Notes: generated by a model not told the origin, from the sequence alone. 64,000 nt of DNA from Prosthecochloris sp. (GCA_015482705.2 JADMLA020000040.1:62001-126000); one strand, 5' to 3'; shown: positions 18,239-28,770, counted from the stretch's first letter. Program-made: numbers and translations.

Positions 18239-19165
18239 ATGAAAATTTATGACAATCTGACGGAGACAACAGGTGGTACGCCGCTTGTGGCGATACGGCG
18301 TCTGGGTGAGACCGGGCGTGCGGATATCATTGCCAAGCTCGAGTCGTTCAATCCTCTTTCCAGTGTAAAGGACAGGATAGGGGTTGCCATGATCGAGGAT
18401 GCTGAACGCGAGGGAATGATTACTGAAAATACTACGATCATCGAGCCGACAAGCGGTAATACGGGTATCGCACTTGCATTTGCTTGTGCGGCGAAAGGAT
18501 ACAGGCTTATGTTGACTATGCCCGATACCATGAGCATCGAGAGGCGGAGACTCCTGAGAATATTCGGAGCGGAGCTTGTTCTTACGGATGGTACATTGGG
18601 TATGAAGGGTGCGATAGAAGAGGCAGAACGCCTCGTTGATACGATACCCGACAGTGTCATGCTGCAGCAGTTCAGCAACAGGTCGAATCCCGATGTTCAT
18701 CGCCGAACGACGGCTGAGGAGATATGGAAGGATAGCGACGGGACGGTTGATGTTTTTGTGGCCGGGGTCGGGACAGGGGGGACGTTAACCGGGGTAGGTG
18801 AAGTGCTGAAACAACGCAAACCCGATGTGAAAATTATTGCTGTCGAGCCTGAAGATTCTCCTGTTATTTCCGGCGGGCAACCGGGTCCACATAAAATTCA
18901 GGGAATAGGGGCCGGTTTTGTTCCAGGAAATCTCAACAAGGATATCATCGATGAGGTCATTCAGGTAAAGCATGACGATGCCGGAGATATTGCCAGGAAG
19001 CTAGCTGCACAAGAAGGCATTCTTTGCGGTATTTCTTCAGGAGCTGCGATGTGGGCTGCCCTTGAAGTTGGGAAGCGGCAGGATATGCAGGGAAAAAAAA
19101 TTGTTGTACTTTTGCCTGATACAGGAGAACGCTATCTTTCAACCTGGCTGTTTGCCGACGGATAA
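18239..19165 (+). CDS. cysK: Cysteine synthase A (O-acetylserine sulfhydrylase)
   Basis: The 308-residue fold-type II PLP enzyme has the PLP lysine in NPLSSVKDR (K44), the TSGNTG substrate loop (71-76) and the GTGGT phosphate loop. It forms cysteine from O-acetylserine and sulfide, which fits a sulfide-rich lifestyle. ATG 18239 matches the usual CysK N-terminus; the open frame extends upstream but overlaps the SDR. It is followed 39 bp later by nifS, so cysteine synthesis and desulfuration are adjacent. Confidence 0.94.
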   Translation: MKIYDNLTETTGGTPLVAIRRLGETGRADIIAKLESFNPLSSVKDRIGVAMIEDAEREGMITENTTIIEPTSGNTGIALAFACAAKGYRLMLTMPDTMSIERRRLLRIFGAELVLTDGTLGMKGAIEEAERLVDTIPDSVMLQQFSNRSNPDVHRRTTAEEIWKDSDGTVDVFVAGVGTGGTLTGVGEVLKQRKPDVKIIAVEPEDSPVISGGQPGPHKIQGIGAGFVPGNLNKDIIDEVIQVKHDDAGDIARKLAAQEGILCGISSGAAMWAALEVGKRQDMQGKKIVVLLPDTGERYLSTWLFADG

Positions 19166-19204
19166 CAGTTTGGTTTTACAATTTTTTGAACGTTATAGAG
19201 GATT

Positions 19205-20410
19205 ATGGAAACAAGACGGGTATATCTTGATCACAATGCAACGACACCTCTTCACCCTGAGGTGAAAAAGGAAATGGTCGAGGCGATGGAAATGTTCGGT
19301 AATCCATCGAGCATGCATTCCTTTGGAAGAGAAGCGAGAGCGAATGTCGAGCATTCGAGGCAGGTTGTTGCGGATTTCATAGGAGCTCACGAAGATGAAG
19401 TTGTTTTTGTCGGGAGCGGATCGGAAGCGAACAATACCGTACTTTCTCTGTTTGCCTGTGCGTCGAACCTCTGTTTACCCGGTTTCAGAGCCAAGACATC
19501 CATTATCACGACCAAAATTGAACACCCGTGTGTATTGGAGACGTCCGAATGCCTTGCGCATAAGGGAACAATGGTAAAGTTTCTCGATGTCGATCAGTAC
19601 GGCCGGATCGACATGGATCAGTTCAAGGAGTATCTTACCGATAACGTCGGGCTGGTTTCGGTAATGACGGCCAACAACGAGATCGGTACGATTCAGGATA
19701 TTGCTGAAATCACGAAGTTGGCGCATGAAAACGGTTCTTTGGTGCACACCGATGCGGTACAGGCAGTTGGCAAAATGCGGATGAACGTCAGTGATCTCGG
19801 GGTGGATTTTCTCACTATGAGTGCCCACAAAATATACGGACCTAAGGGAATCGGGGCTCTCTATGTGAAGAAAGGAACTCCTTACTGCCCGTTTATTCGT
19901 GGTGGTCACCAGGAAAAAGGACGGCGTGCCGGAACGGAAAATACACTGGGAATTATCGGATTGGCCAAAGCCATAGAAATGCGCGATGTGGAAATGGATG
20001 AAGAGGAAAAACGAATGGTTGAGATGAAACAGGCGTTGAAAAACGGTATCGAAGGATCGATCGATGATGTTGTTTTCAATGGACATCCGACCCTGAGTAT
20101 GCCGAATACGCTGAATGTATCCTTTCCTGGCGCGGAAGGTGAGTCTATCATGCTTTATCTCGATCTTCAGGGAATTGCCGTTTCGACCGGTTCGGCATGT
20201 GCATCGGGATCGCTCGATCCTTCCCATGTCTTGCTTGCCACCGGATCGAGTCCTGAACGTGCTCATGGTTCTATTCGTATCAGCATGGGGAGGGACACGA
20301 CAATGGAAGAGATCGGGTACATGCTTGAAGTATTACCCGGAATCATAAATAGAATAAGAAGTATGTCAACAGCTTATATAACGGGAGGCGAACATGTTGC
20401 AGCCAAGTGA
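19205..20410 (+). CDS. nifS: Cysteine desulfurase NifS
   Basis: The 401-residue class V aminotransferase has the PLP lysine in SAHKIYGPKG (K209) and the catalytic cysteine in the short-loop STGSACASGS (C332), typical of NifS/IscS group I. It strips sulfur from cysteine to a persulfide and passes it to the scaffold encoded next. The ATG follows a GAGG site. The gene end overlaps nifU by 17 bp, implying translational coupling. Confidence 0.94.
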   Translation: METRRVYLDHNATTPLHPEVKKEMVEAMEMFGNPSSMHSFGREARANVEHSRQVVADFIGAHEDEVVFVGSGSEANNTVLSLFACASNLCLPGFRAKTSIITTKIEHPCVLETSECLAHKGTMVKFLDVDQYGRIDMDQFKEYLTDNVGLVSVMTANNEIGTIQDIAEITKLAHENGSLVHTDAVQAVGKMRMNVSDLGVDFLTMSAHKIYGPKGIGALYVKKGTPYCPFIRGGHQEKGRRAGTENTLGIIGLAKAIEMRDVEMDEEEKRMVEMKQALKNGIEGSIDDVVFNGHPTLSMPNTLNVSFPGAEGESIMLYLDLQGIAVSTGSACASGSLDPSHVLLATGSSPERAHGSIRISMGRDTTMEEIGYMLEVLPGIINRIRSMSTAYITGGEHVAAK

Positions 20411-21005
20411 ATGGGTGTATACCGATAGATTGAAGGAACATTTCATGAACCCGAAGAACATTCTTCAGGGTGAAAATACCGATGAGTTCGACGGGGTAGG
20501 TATGGAAGGCAACCTTTCCTGTGGGGACCAGATGATGGTGGTTATCAAGGTTGACAAGGATGCCGAGATTATAACCGACTGCCAATGGAAAACATATGGT
20601 TGCGCAAGCGCTATTGCCAGCACATCGATTCTGTCCGAGATGGTCAAGGGCATGACGCTTGATCAGGCGTTCGACATTTCGCCGAAAGATGTAACCAAGG
20701 AACTTGGGGGGCTGCCGGAAAATAAAATCCATTGTTCCGTGCTCGGTGACAAGGCGCTCCGGGCGGCCATCAACAACTACTTCGAGCGCAATGGCATGAG
20801 CGACCGGGTTCGCAAGGAAAAAACCAAGGTGGTTTGTCAGTGCATGAACGTTACCGATGCCGAGATCGAGGAGGCCATTCTCGAGGGGGCGCGTACCTTT
20901 TACGAGTTGCAGGAACACACCAAGCTCGGTACGGTATGCGGACAGTGTAAAGACGAGGCCGAGGAGCTGATCGAAAAATACAAGCATCTCCATTTTGGAG
21001 AGTAA
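20394..21005 (+). CDS. nifU: NifU-type Fe-S scaffold (IscU + Bfd domains only)
   Basis: Residues 1-128 form an IscU-like domain with three cluster cysteines C43, C70 and C114 and the adjacent Asp (CGD). Residues about 147-190 form a Bfd-like [2Fe-2S] domain with C148, C150, C182 and C185. The C-terminal Nfu thioredoxin-like domain of Azotobacter NifU is missing: the protein ends at residue 203. Its AGGAGGCG-type ribosome site lies inside the end of nifS. It serves Fe-S assembly for general or nitrogenase use; no nif structural genes are in the window. Confidence 0.92.
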   Translation: MLQPSEWVYTDRLKEHFMNPKNILQGENTDEFDGVGMEGNLSCGDQMMVVIKVDKDAEIITDCQWKTYGCASAIASTSILSEMVKGMTLDQAFDISPKDVTKELGGLPENKIHCSVLGDKALRAAINNYFERNGMSDRVRKEKTKVVCQCMNVTDAEIEEAILEGARTFYELQEHTKLGTVCGQCKDEAEELIEKYKHLHFGE

Positions 21006-21249
21006 GCGATTTCCGTTCGTTTTTTACCCGTGTCAAGAGGATGTCAGAAATGGGCTGCCTCTCGTCGTGTAAGAGGCGGTAATCGTTTTTTGTTTATTTC
21101 CCTCCTTGGTTGTCATTCCCTCCGAAGTATCGCCCCGTGAATTCTCTTTTCGCGAAGCGTCCTGACCCTGTTTTTTCTGTCATTCTCAGGCATGGACCCT
21201 TGAAACCCGAAACCGCTATTTCACGGAGCGCCATGATCCCCCTATTATA

Positions 21250-21324
21250 GTCATCCCCGGGCTCGACCCTGGAATCCATTTTTATTGTTAGTCAGTATGG
21301 ATGCCGCATCGAGTGCGGCATGAC
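21250..21324 (+). repeat. MITE-like palindromic repeat, copy A
   Basis: About 75 bp opening GTCATCCCCGGGCTCGACCC and closing GCATCGAGTGCGGCATGAC. It holds two hairpin-forming halves and GTCAT/ATGAC termini, shared with the other copies in this window. Confidence 0.75.
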
Positions 21325-21402
21325 TTGGACGGAAATGGGCGTCGAATCACCCTGTGAAATCCAAGCATGTATTTCACGGAGCGGCATGATCCCCCTATTA
21401 TA

Positions 21403-21477
21403 GTCATCCTCGGGCTCGACCCGGGGATCCATCTTTTTTGAAAGTCAGTATGGATGCCGCATCGAGTGCGCCATGAC
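21403..21477 (+). repeat. MITE-like palindromic repeat, copy B
   Basis: Second element in the 153-bp-period array. It opens GTCATCCTCGGGCTCGACCC and ends in CATGAC, with one G-to-C change in the distal stem. Confidence 0.75.
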
Positions 21478-21492
21478 TTGGGTGGGATATGG

Positions 21493-22911
21493 CTATTGAA
21501 GGGGTGTACTCTCAGGCAACTCCTTCTCTTTCACGAGGACATCGGTCAGTCGCTTCCATTCTACAATAAGTTTCTGCAGCTCGATTTCCCGGTTGATAAG
21601 GGTGAAGCGATGTTCTTCGAGACGGTTTACCTCGTCAATGAGATCGTTCAGATCAGTTTTTCCCAATGAATAGTTCTTTTTTTCATCCCTGACGACAGCC
21701 CGGGATATGGTTATCTTTTCCTTTGCAAGCAATATCAGGCTGCGCTGGCTCTCTATTGTCCGGTAAAGATTCTTCAACGAGGTTTCAAGCGATAGTCTTG
21801 TATTGCCGGTTGAAAGAGCGGTGCGCCTTTGATTGATAAGGCTTATGTCATGACGGGCGTGTTCCTGCTTGTCAGGTAAAGGCCATTGCAGGGTTACCCC
21901 GGTAAACAGAGCGTGGTCGGGATCGGTGAAAAACCTGTCGTCTCCGACAAGGTCATAGCCTGCGCTCAGATTTATAGAGGGTAAAAGCCTGTCTGCAGCT
22001 TGGGCGACTTCTGTTCCTGCTTTTTCTTCCAGAAGATTCAGAATCGATGCTGTTCGGCTCGATTCCTGAAAGGTAAGGATTTCGGTTTCGATGTCGTATA
22101 TACGGTTATAGTGTTCCTCATCGGGTTTGGCGGGTACAGGCCTTTCTGTACCAACGGCTCTGATGGCTTCCATGATGAGATTTGTCTGGACAAGGTAATC
22201 GTTTTTCAAGGCAATCATACGCTCTTTCCTCGATACGGTCTGTACCATGATCTTGTTGACGTCGATTGGAAGGGCGATATTGTTTTTCTTCCTTTCACGA
22301 ATATTCTCGAGCTGTTTTTTTGCATCTTCATACGCGTTGGAAGCGGTTGTAAGATTTTCTGATGCGGCATACCAGTCATAGTAGAGCCCGATCAAACTTG
22401 CCAGATAATCTTCATATGCTTCAGCAATCTGATAGTTGGCTATATCGTTTTCAATGCCTGACAGTTTTTCCAAAAGACGGTTTGCCTTGCCGAATGCGTT
22501 TTCTGCAATCGGTTGTACGATCGCAATACTGAATTCCGATTCGTTCTCTCCCGAACCAAGACCGTAGTCGACAGCATAAGAGGTTGACAAGCGGGTCCCG
22601 CTTGCCGGGAACAGTTTATCCAGTGCGAAACTGTATTGCGTTCCACCGTCAGGATCTCCAAGCATGAGAAGGTACTTTCCTTTGACGGAAAGAATGAGAT
22701 CGTCTGCCGGAAGGGTAAGTGTTCTGGTATACTGTAACGGGAGTTTGTCGATGAGTATCTCTTCAAACACCGTATTGCGCTCTGCTGCAAGCCGAACAAA
22801 GGCATCGAGAGGGAGTATTTTTCCTCCGGCAAATGCTGTCGGTTCCATCGGGATACTGAACATAAACAGGAATGTGACGGCGGCCGTCGTCCTACGAATA
22901 AACTGTTGCAT
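21493..22911 (-). CDS. TolC-family outer-membrane efflux protein
   Basis: The start at ATG 22911 gives a signal peptide (MQQFIRRTTAAVTFLFMF... ending near AFA) and about 472 residues of alternating long helices and short beta segments typical of the TolC/OEP duplicated repeat (two halves, about 60-270 and 280-470). It would form the outer-membrane exit duct. It lies 8 bp after the RND pump gene on the same strand, so they form an operon. The longer open frame would run into the pump gene and is not needed. Confidence 0.8.
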   Translation of the reverse strand: MQQFIRRTTAAVTFLFMFSIPMEPTAFAGGKILPLDAFVRLAAERNTVFEEILIDKLPLQYTRTLTLPADDLILSVKGKYLLMLGDPDGGTQYSFALDKLFPASGTRLSTSYAVDYGLGSGENESEFSIAIVQPIAENAFGKANRLLEKLSGIENDIANYQIAEAYEDYLASLIGLYYDWYAASENLTTASNAYEDAKKQLENIRERKKNNIALPIDVNKIMVQTVSRKERMIALKNDYLVQTNLIMEAIRAVGTERPVPAKPDEEHYNRIYDIETEILTFQESSRTASILNLLEEKAGTEVAQAADRLLPSINLSAGYDLVGDDRFFTDPDHALFTGVTLQWPLPDKQEHARHDISLINQRRTALSTGNTRLSLETSLKNLYRTIESQRSLILLAKEKITISRAVVRDEKKNYSLGKTDLNDLIDEVNRLEEHRFTLINREIELQKLIVEWKRLTDVLVKEKELPESTPLQ

Positions 22912-22919
22912 AGGTATCG

Positions 22920-25900
22920 TTATGCTTTTTCCGGACGTTGCGTTCGGGTTATCATAACCCGGTAGAGGCAAGGAACGAGGAGCAGGGTTACAAAAGTTCC
23001 ACCAATCAAGCCCCAGGTCAGCGCAAGCATCATCTGTGAGAGCATCGGATCGTAGCCTGCCCATCCATAAGCTGTCGGCAGCATTGCGGCAACAGTTGTC
23101 AGTGTCGTCAACAGCACTGCCCGTAGACGGGTTGAAGCCGCTTGTGAAATCAGATTCTCCAGGTTTTTACTGTTGTTGTTGTTTCCTGTTTCTCTGTCGA
23201 GCCTCGTGACCATGATGATTGCGTCATTGACAATGACTCCTGCGAGACCAAGAGTACCGATGACAGCGAAAAATCCGTAAAACTCAATCCCATGGAGGAC
23301 GAATGCTACGATGATTCCGGTCAGGCCGAAAGGAATTGTCAGCATGATAAGCAAGGCTTTTCGCAAAGAGTTGAACAGTAGAACCAGCACGATAAAAATA
23401 AGTGCCAGAACGGAAAAGATGGAAATGATGAAATCTTTCCTCGATTCCCTACTGTCGAGGATTTCTCCGTCGAATTCAAGAGTGGTTGACGGATAGCGTG
23501 AGGTTATTCCGGGAAAGATCTCCTCTTCGAGTGTTTCTGCGATATCGAGCGGATTTTTACCGCTTTTACTATCGATGTCGGCATAGATCGAGGTGTACCG
23601 TACCCGATCCCGGCGCACAATGGAGTTGGGTTTTTCGATTTTTTCCACCATGATGACGCTACGCAGGGGAACGAGGTATTTCCCCCTGTTTTCTACCGGC
23701 ACCTCGAGTAGCGATTCAAGTGACCGCTTCGATGGCTGAGTAATTGAAAAACGGACCCCAACCGGTTCATTGCCGGAGCTGAACTCGTATAGTATGGTGC
23801 CTTCAAGAGCAGCCCGAAGCGTTTTGGCGGCTTCGGAGGGGTCTATGTCCAGGCGCTTGATCTTGTCTCTTTCGAGGGTAATGCGGTACTCCGGAGAGGA
23901 TTTCGGTTGATCCTGTTCGACGTTGATCAATCCCGGAATGTTCCGCATCGCATCGGCAAGTACATTCGCTGCTTTGCGGCGGGTGGATTCATTATTTTCT
24001 TTTATGACCACTTCTACCGGGCTTCCGCTCTCCTGGCCGTGGCGGGTTTTACTGAACCTGAGATTTGATAACGTCGTGGAGGATTCTGCTGCCTCTCGCC
24101 ACCCTTCGATGAGCTGGTCAGCGGTTTTCCCCCGGGATTCTTTAGGCGCGATTTCAATTCTCATTCGGAAAACATTATCCTCTACTACTGATCCGCGGCG
24201 GGATTTTGCGATTTCATTTCTGAAGCCTACCACTTCTCTTCCGATGGATTTGGCGATACGGTTCTCCAGAGGCTGTGTGGATTTTGCGGTTTCGTACTGT
24301 GTACTTCCTGAAGGGCTTTCTCCTCTGAGTCGGATCTCCCGGGTTTCCTCGTCGGGAAACATAGAAAACGCCAGGAAAGAGTCAGCAAGCAGAATCGATG
24401 CAGCGAATCCCAGAAGAAAAAGCGTAAGAATCGGCCACCTGAAAGGGAGCAGATTCTCGAGTAACCAGGCATAAAAAGATTCCCAGGTTTCAAACCAGTG
24501 TTCGCGTTTCGAACTCGCTCCTTTTCCGAGGGAAAGAGTCAAGTGGCCCGGAAGAATGAACAGCGCTTCGAGCATACTGCCGGTTAGCATCAACGTAACG
24601 ACGGCAGGAATGAATGCTACCATCGCCCCGAAACGACCCTCAAAAAAGAGGAGGGGAAGGAACGCGAGACAGGTGGTTAGAATACTGGCGATGACAGGCA
24701 AGAAAACCATCGATGTTCCATCGGTTGCCGCCCGATAGAGGGGAAGGCCCGATGAGGCGGTGCGCTTGATGTTTTCTGCAACGACGAGAGCATCGTCGAC
24801 AACGATACCCATCACGATGATAACGGCTGCAAGCGTAATGTTGTTGATGGAATAGCCTATGAGGAAAGCTCCGGCAAGGGTGAAGCAGAAACTGAACGGT
24901 ATGCCTGCCGCCACCCAGAATCCAGACCGGAAGTCGAGGAAAATAAAAAGGATAATGAGGATGAGTGCAAAGCCTATTCCACCGTTGATGCCGATAATTG
25001 AAAGGCGGTTTCTCAGGTCGACGGCTTCGTCATCGAGTATAACCAGTCGAAGCGTGGATGTATCTCGTTGAAGCGATTCGAATTCGTCGACCACTTTGTT
25101 GACGGCACGCAAGGCTTCGAGGATTCCTGCTCCCGAGCTCTTGGCGACCTTGAGCATGATTCCCTCGTGCCCGTTGACTTTGAGGACACTCCGGTTTTTT
25201 TCATGTCCATAGGCTACCTTCGCGATATCACCGAGACGGAGAACCTGTCCTTCGAATCCTCCCTGGATGGCTAAAACCCGAAGTGCTTCTGGAGTGCGGA
25301 GTTCGCCGTACAGGGTCACTTTCGGTTCCTGCAGGGTTTCAATGTTTCCTGCAGGCTGGCGGATATTGTTTCGGTTTATCTCGTCCATCACCGTATTGAA
25401 GGGGATATTGTACTCTTCGAGTTTTGCCGGATTGACCCTGATATGGATTTCATCGGCGAGGTATCCCGAGCGGGTAACTCGACTGACTTCGGGAGCCGCG
25501 AGGAGCCTTTTTTCGAGATCGAGCGCACGAGCCTGAAGCCAGCGGCGCTGTTCTGTATCGAGCAGGTGTTCACCATGAAGGATCAGCCCGACATCGATAA
25601 TTGCTTTACGGGATGTTTTGAAAACCCGAATGCGAGGATCGTTCCTTATAGCATCCGGAAGGTCGACGGCAAAGACCTCCTGCCGGATTTCGGTCACGAT
25701 TGTGTCGATATTTCCGGGTTCGAGTTCGGCTGTTATGATACAGCTTGCCGTTGCTGTTGAACTGACGAGGCGTTGTATTCCCTCAACCGAACCAAGCGCT
25801 TCCTCGAGGGGATCGGTAACATGATATTCGACTTCCTCTGCCGACGCTCCCGGATAGTTTACGGATATCCTTACGGTATCGAAGGTGATATCCGGCAGTT

Positions 25901-26012
25901 CCTCCTTTTTAAGACCTGACCATGCGAGAAGTCCTGCGGCAAGAACTACCACAAAGACCATGTTGGTCAGAAGGTGCCGGTGTATGAAAAAGGCTATGAC
26001 TCTATCAAGCAC
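22920..26012 (-). CDS. RND-family efflux pump, inner-membrane subunit
   Basis: The 1030-residue protein has the AcrB-type duplicated plan: a first helix at about residues 12-32, a large periplasmic loop, the TM2-TM6 block with the proton-relay pair in GIVVDDALVVAEN, then a second loop and block ending near residue 1020. It should export hydrophobic or amphiphilic compounds using proton motive force. The start codon is GTG. No periplasmic adaptor (membrane-fusion protein) gene is adjacent: upstream is the divergent miaB, downstream tolC. Confidence 0.88.
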   Translation of the reverse strand: MLDRVIAFFIHRHLLTNMVFVVVLAAGLLAWSGLKKEELPDITFDTVRISVNYPGASAEEVEYHVTDPLEEALGSVEGIQRLVSSTATASCIITAELEPGNIDTIVTEIRQEVFAVDLPDAIRNDPRIRVFKTSRKAIIDVGLILHGEHLLDTEQRRWLQARALDLEKRLLAAPEVSRVTRSGYLADEIHIRVNPAKLEEYNIPFNTVMDEINRNNIRQPAGNIETLQEPKVTLYGELRTPEALRVLAIQGGFEGQVLRLGDIAKVAYGHEKNRSVLKVNGHEGIMLKVAKSSGAGILEALRAVNKVVDEFESLQRDTSTLRLVILDDEAVDLRNRLSIIGINGGIGFALILIILFIFLDFRSGFWVAAGIPFSFCFTLAGAFLIGYSINNITLAAVIIVMGIVVDDALVVAENIKRTASSGLPLYRAATDGTSMVFLPVIASILTTCLAFLPLLFFEGRFGAMVAFIPAVVTLMLTGSMLEALFILPGHLTLSLGKGASSKREHWFETWESFYAWLLENLLPFRWPILTLFLLGFAASILLADSFLAFSMFPDEETREIRLRGESPSGSTQYETAKSTQPLENRIAKSIGREVVGFRNEIAKSRRGSVVEDNVFRMRIEIAPKESRGKTADQLIEGWREAAESSTTLSNLRFSKTRHGQESGSPVEVVIKENNESTRRKAANVLADAMRNIPGLINVEQDQPKSSPEYRITLERDKIKRLDIDPSEAAKTLRAALEGTILYEFSSGNEPVGVRFSITQPSKRSLESLLEVPVENRGKYLVPLRSVIMVEKIEKPNSIVRRDRVRYTSIYADIDSKSGKNPLDIAETLEEEIFPGITSRYPSTTLEFDGEILDSRESRKDFIISIFSVLALIFIVLVLLFNSLRKALLIMLTIPFGLTGIIVAFVLHGIEFYGFFAVIGTLGLAGVIVNDAIIMVTRLDRETGNNNNSKNLENLISQAASTRLRAVLLTTLTTVAAMLPTAYGWAGYDPMLSQMMLALTWGLIGGTFVTLLLVPCLYRVMITRTQRPEKA

Positions 26013-26150
26013 ATCGACAGAACGATCGTTATCAGGTTTCCAGGTTCATATATTACCGAGAAATATGTTAATCCTTTGAAAATTATACGGCTCCTTGTAT
26101 CTATCTACCAAACATGGTCTGTAAGAAAGAATGTGGGTAAGTGAAAATCT

Positions 26151-27470
26151 ATGACAAAAAAAGTGCACATACGAACCTTCGGCTGTCAGATGAATCAGGC
26201 TGATTCGGAAATTATAACATCACTATTGCAGGATGAAGGGTATGTAGTGACGGATGTTGAAGACAGTGCGGATCTTGTAATACTCAATACTTGCGCCGTA
26301 AGAGAGAATGCGGTTGAGAAAATCATGAATACCCTGGATAACCTGAAAGGAAAGCGGCGGTTGCGGCCCGGTCTGCTTGTTGGGGTCATCGGTTGTGTTC
26401 CTCAATATTACCGGGAAAAAATGTTCGGTATGTCCGAAGGGATCGACTTTCTTGCCGGCCCGGATACCTATCGTCAATTGCCTCTGTTGATAGAAAATGC
26501 CGAACGGGGGATACGGGGGGCCAATCTTGCACATATTCCGGAAGAAACCTACCAGGGGATCGAGCCGTCCCGGACGGGGAGGATCAGCGCTTTTGTTCCC
26601 GTCATGAGGGGATGCAATAACATGTGTGCGTTCTGTGTCGTGCCGTTTACCAGAGGAAAAGAGCGAAGCCGATCGACAACATCGGTGATTGACGAAGTTG
26701 AGCGGCTCGTTGAGAAGGGGTATAAAGAAATAACGCTTCTCGGTCAGAATGTCAATTCCTATTATGACGGCGATACCGGTGACAGGTTTGCCGGACTGCT
26801 GGAAAAAGTAGGGATTGCAGCCAAGGGTGTGCGTGTGAGGTTTACCACATCACATCCGAAAGATATTTCCGAATCTCTGGTGCGTGTCATAGCGGAGCAT
26901 GAAAATATCTGTAATGCGGTTCATCTGCCGGTGCAGTCAGGTTCGACGAGGATGCTCGAACTGATGAACAGGGGACACAGCAGGGAAGAGTACCTTGAAA
27001 AAATAGCGATGATCCGGAACTCCGTTCCCGGGGTTACGATTTCGACGGACCTTATTGCCGGATACTGCGGGGAAACCGAAGAAGATCATTGCGAAACGTT
27101 GCGCATGATGGAAGAGGTCCGCTTTGATTTCTCTTACATGTTCTACTACTCGGTACGGCCGGGCACCTATGCAGCCGAGCATTTGCCGGATGATGTGCCC
27201 GAAAAGGTGAAAAAGCGCAGGCTCGAAGAGATAATCGCTCTTCAAAACAGAATTTCGGGAGAGCTCCACAGCGCCGAAATCGGGAACGTCGTGGAAGTAC
27301 TTGCCGAATCGGAAAGTAAACGGTCCGAAACAATGCTCATGGGCAGAACCGGAACAAACCGGGTTGTTGTTTTTGACCGCAATGGCTTCCTGCCGGGAGA
27401 CCTGGTTCAGGTTTGTATTGCATCTTCGACATCGGCGACTCTCGTCGGAACGCCTGTCAGTTCTTCATAG
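26151..27470 (+). CDS. miaB: tRNA-2-methylthio-N6-dimethylallyladenosine synthase
   Basis: The 439-residue protein has the N-terminal UPF0004 domain with C12, C48 and C82, the radical SAM cluster C155-xxx-C159-xx-C162 in [10 protein letters not shown], and a C-terminal TRAM domain. MiaB adds the 2-methylthio group to i6A37 of tRNAs reading U-starting codons, using two [4Fe-4S] clusters and SAM. Length and motifs separate it from RimO. It is divergent from the RND operon. Confidence 0.93.
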   Translation: MTKKVHIRTFGCQMNQADSEIITSLLQDEGYVVTDVEDSADLVILNTCAVRENAVEKIMNTLDNLKGKRRLRPGLLVGVIGCVPQYYREKMFGMSEGIDFLAGPDTYRQLPLLIENAERGIRGANLAHIPEETYQGIEPSRTGRISAFVPVMRGCNNMCAFCVVPFTRGKERSRSTTSVIDEVERLVEKGYKEITLLGQNVNSYYDGDTGDRFAGLLEKVGIAAKGVRVRFTTSHPKDISESLVRVIAEHENICNAVHLPVQSGSTRMLELMNRGHSREEYLEKIAMIRNSVPGVTISTDLIAGYCGETEEDHCETLRMMEEVRFDFSYMFYYSVRPGTYAAEHLPDDVPEKVKKRRLEEIIALQNRISGELHSAEIGNVVEVLAESESKRSETMLMGRTGTNRVVVFDRNGFLPGDLVQVCIASSTSATLVGTPVSSS

Positions 27471-27566
27471 GCTTTTTTATGTTATAGTCTATTTGTAAAT
27501 TAGCTTTTTGCATGTGAGTATCTCGATCAACACAGCGCTCTCCAGTGAGCGAACTTCAGCAGTACA

Positions 27567-28574
27567 ATGTCAGTTACCGTCAACCGCCGTTTGAGTATAA
27601 CCGATAAGGTCCGGGCACATCTTGAAATACTCGATCCGGTGACCTGGATCAGTGTTTTTCCATATCTTGCGGGTGGAGTTATGGTTTCCGGAGCCATGCA
27701 GCCGACTCTTCACGATTATCTTCTTCTCCTTGCTCTTTTTTTAATGTTCGGTCCTTTGGGGACGGGTTTCAGCCAGTCTATCAACGATTATTATGACCTG
27801 GAACTCGATAGGGTGAATGAACCTACCCGGCCTGTTCCATCGGGAAGATTGACGGAAAATGAAGCAGTCTGGAACAGTGTTGTGGTTTTTCTCCTGGCTC
27901 TCGGGATAGGCATTTTTCTCGGACTCTATATTGGAGGTACCCGGGGGATGATCATTCTTGGTTCCATCGTGGCCGGTTTGATCATAGGATATATTTATTC
28001 TGCACCACCGTTCAAGCTAAAGAAGAACATTCTTACATCAGCTCCAGCTGTTGGATTTTACTATGGTTTTATAACCTGGTTTTCCGCTAATGCACTGTTC
28101 AGCGACATTCGCCCTGAAGTCTACTGGCTTGCCGGACTTAACTTCTTTATGGCGGTGGCTTTGATCATTCTCAACGATTTCAAGTCGGCAGAAGGAGACA
28201 GGAAAGGTGGATTGAAGTCGTTGACCGTCATGATAGGTTCGAAGGGCACATTTCTTGTGTCTTTCATTATTATCGATCTTGTTTTTCTCGTTTTTGCGTG
28301 GCTCGAGTTTCGATGGGGTCTTTACCCGCTGGTTCTGCTGATGTTGGGAGGGCTCTTACTGAACATCATACTGCAGGTAAGACTCTATAGAGATCCGGCG
28401 AGCGGTCTTTCCATAGCGAATACCGTTGTCGAGGACGGGTTCGGCAACGCGATCGGTCAGAGTGAGGTTGTCGAGCACAAGGCCTTCTTACAGTTTCAGG
28501 TTGCAAACAATATTTTATTCCTGTTCAATAACCTTATCGCTGCTGGTGCAATTGGACTACAGTATATGAACTGA
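27567..28574 (+). CDS. bchK: Bacteriochlorophyll c synthase (UbiA family), first tandem copy
   Basis: The 335-residue UbiA-superfamily prenyltransferase has about nine helices and two Asp-rich motifs: NDYYDLELD (N73-D81) and NDFKSAEGD (N203-D211). The sequence is of the BchK type, the enzyme esterifying bacteriochlorophyllide c/d/e with farnesyl diphosphate for chlorosomes; BchG and ChlG make the BChl a and Chl a forms elsewhere. A second, 79% identical copy follows 196 bp later. Most differences between them fall near residues 131-140 and 281-290. Confidence 0.85.
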   Translation: MSVTVNRRLSITDKVRAHLEILDPVTWISVFPYLAGGVMVSGAMQPTLHDYLLLLALFLMFGPLGTGFSQSINDYYDLELDRVNEPTRPVPSGRLTENEAVWNSVVVFLLALGIGIFLGLYIGGTRGMIILGSIVAGLIIGYIYSAPPFKLKKNILTSAPAVGFYYGFITWFSANALFSDIRPEVYWLAGLNFFMAVALIILNDFKSAEGDRKGGLKSLTVMIGSKGTFLVSFIIIDLVFLVFAWLEFRWGLYPLVLLMLGGLLLNIILQVRLYRDPASGLSIANTVVEDGFGNAIGQSEVVEHKAFLQFQVANNILFLFNNLIAAGAIGLQYMN

Positions 28575-28770
28575 TTATCTGAAAGTTGTTTTTTGAAAAA
28601 GTACTTTTGGTTTTCCGTTGCAATACATTATGGGTTTTTTAAATGGTACAGGATTTATAAATTCCTTCCCTTGGCAAGGGGGGGCACCGTGGAAAGATGG
28701 CGCGAGGTGCTCCAGAGGGCCATGCCTTTTGCTTTCATGTATAAAATAGAGAACGTATTAAAGAGGTCTC

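Larger units (their letters stand above)
21006..21492. repeat. Repeat-rich spacer with a 153-bp period
   Basis: The gap between the 3' ends of nifU and tolC contains no convincing gene. From 21218 a unit beginning ATTTCACGGAGCG recurs at 21371, a period of 153 bp, and each unit contains one palindromic element (21250-21324 and 21403-21477). Upstream, 21110-21200 holds weaker copies of the same GTCATTC...GACCC pattern. The structure reads as an array grown by tandem duplication. Confidence 0.75.

Noticed and set aside
19475..20266. 263-residue minus-strand frame inside nifS
   Set aside because: It is antisense to conserved NifS motifs, and the translation is His/Arg-rich with no domain.
21006..21492. 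CRISPR array
   Set aside because: Repeats are only two to four, about 75 bp long with a 153-bp period, and spacers are not unique; no cas genes are present.
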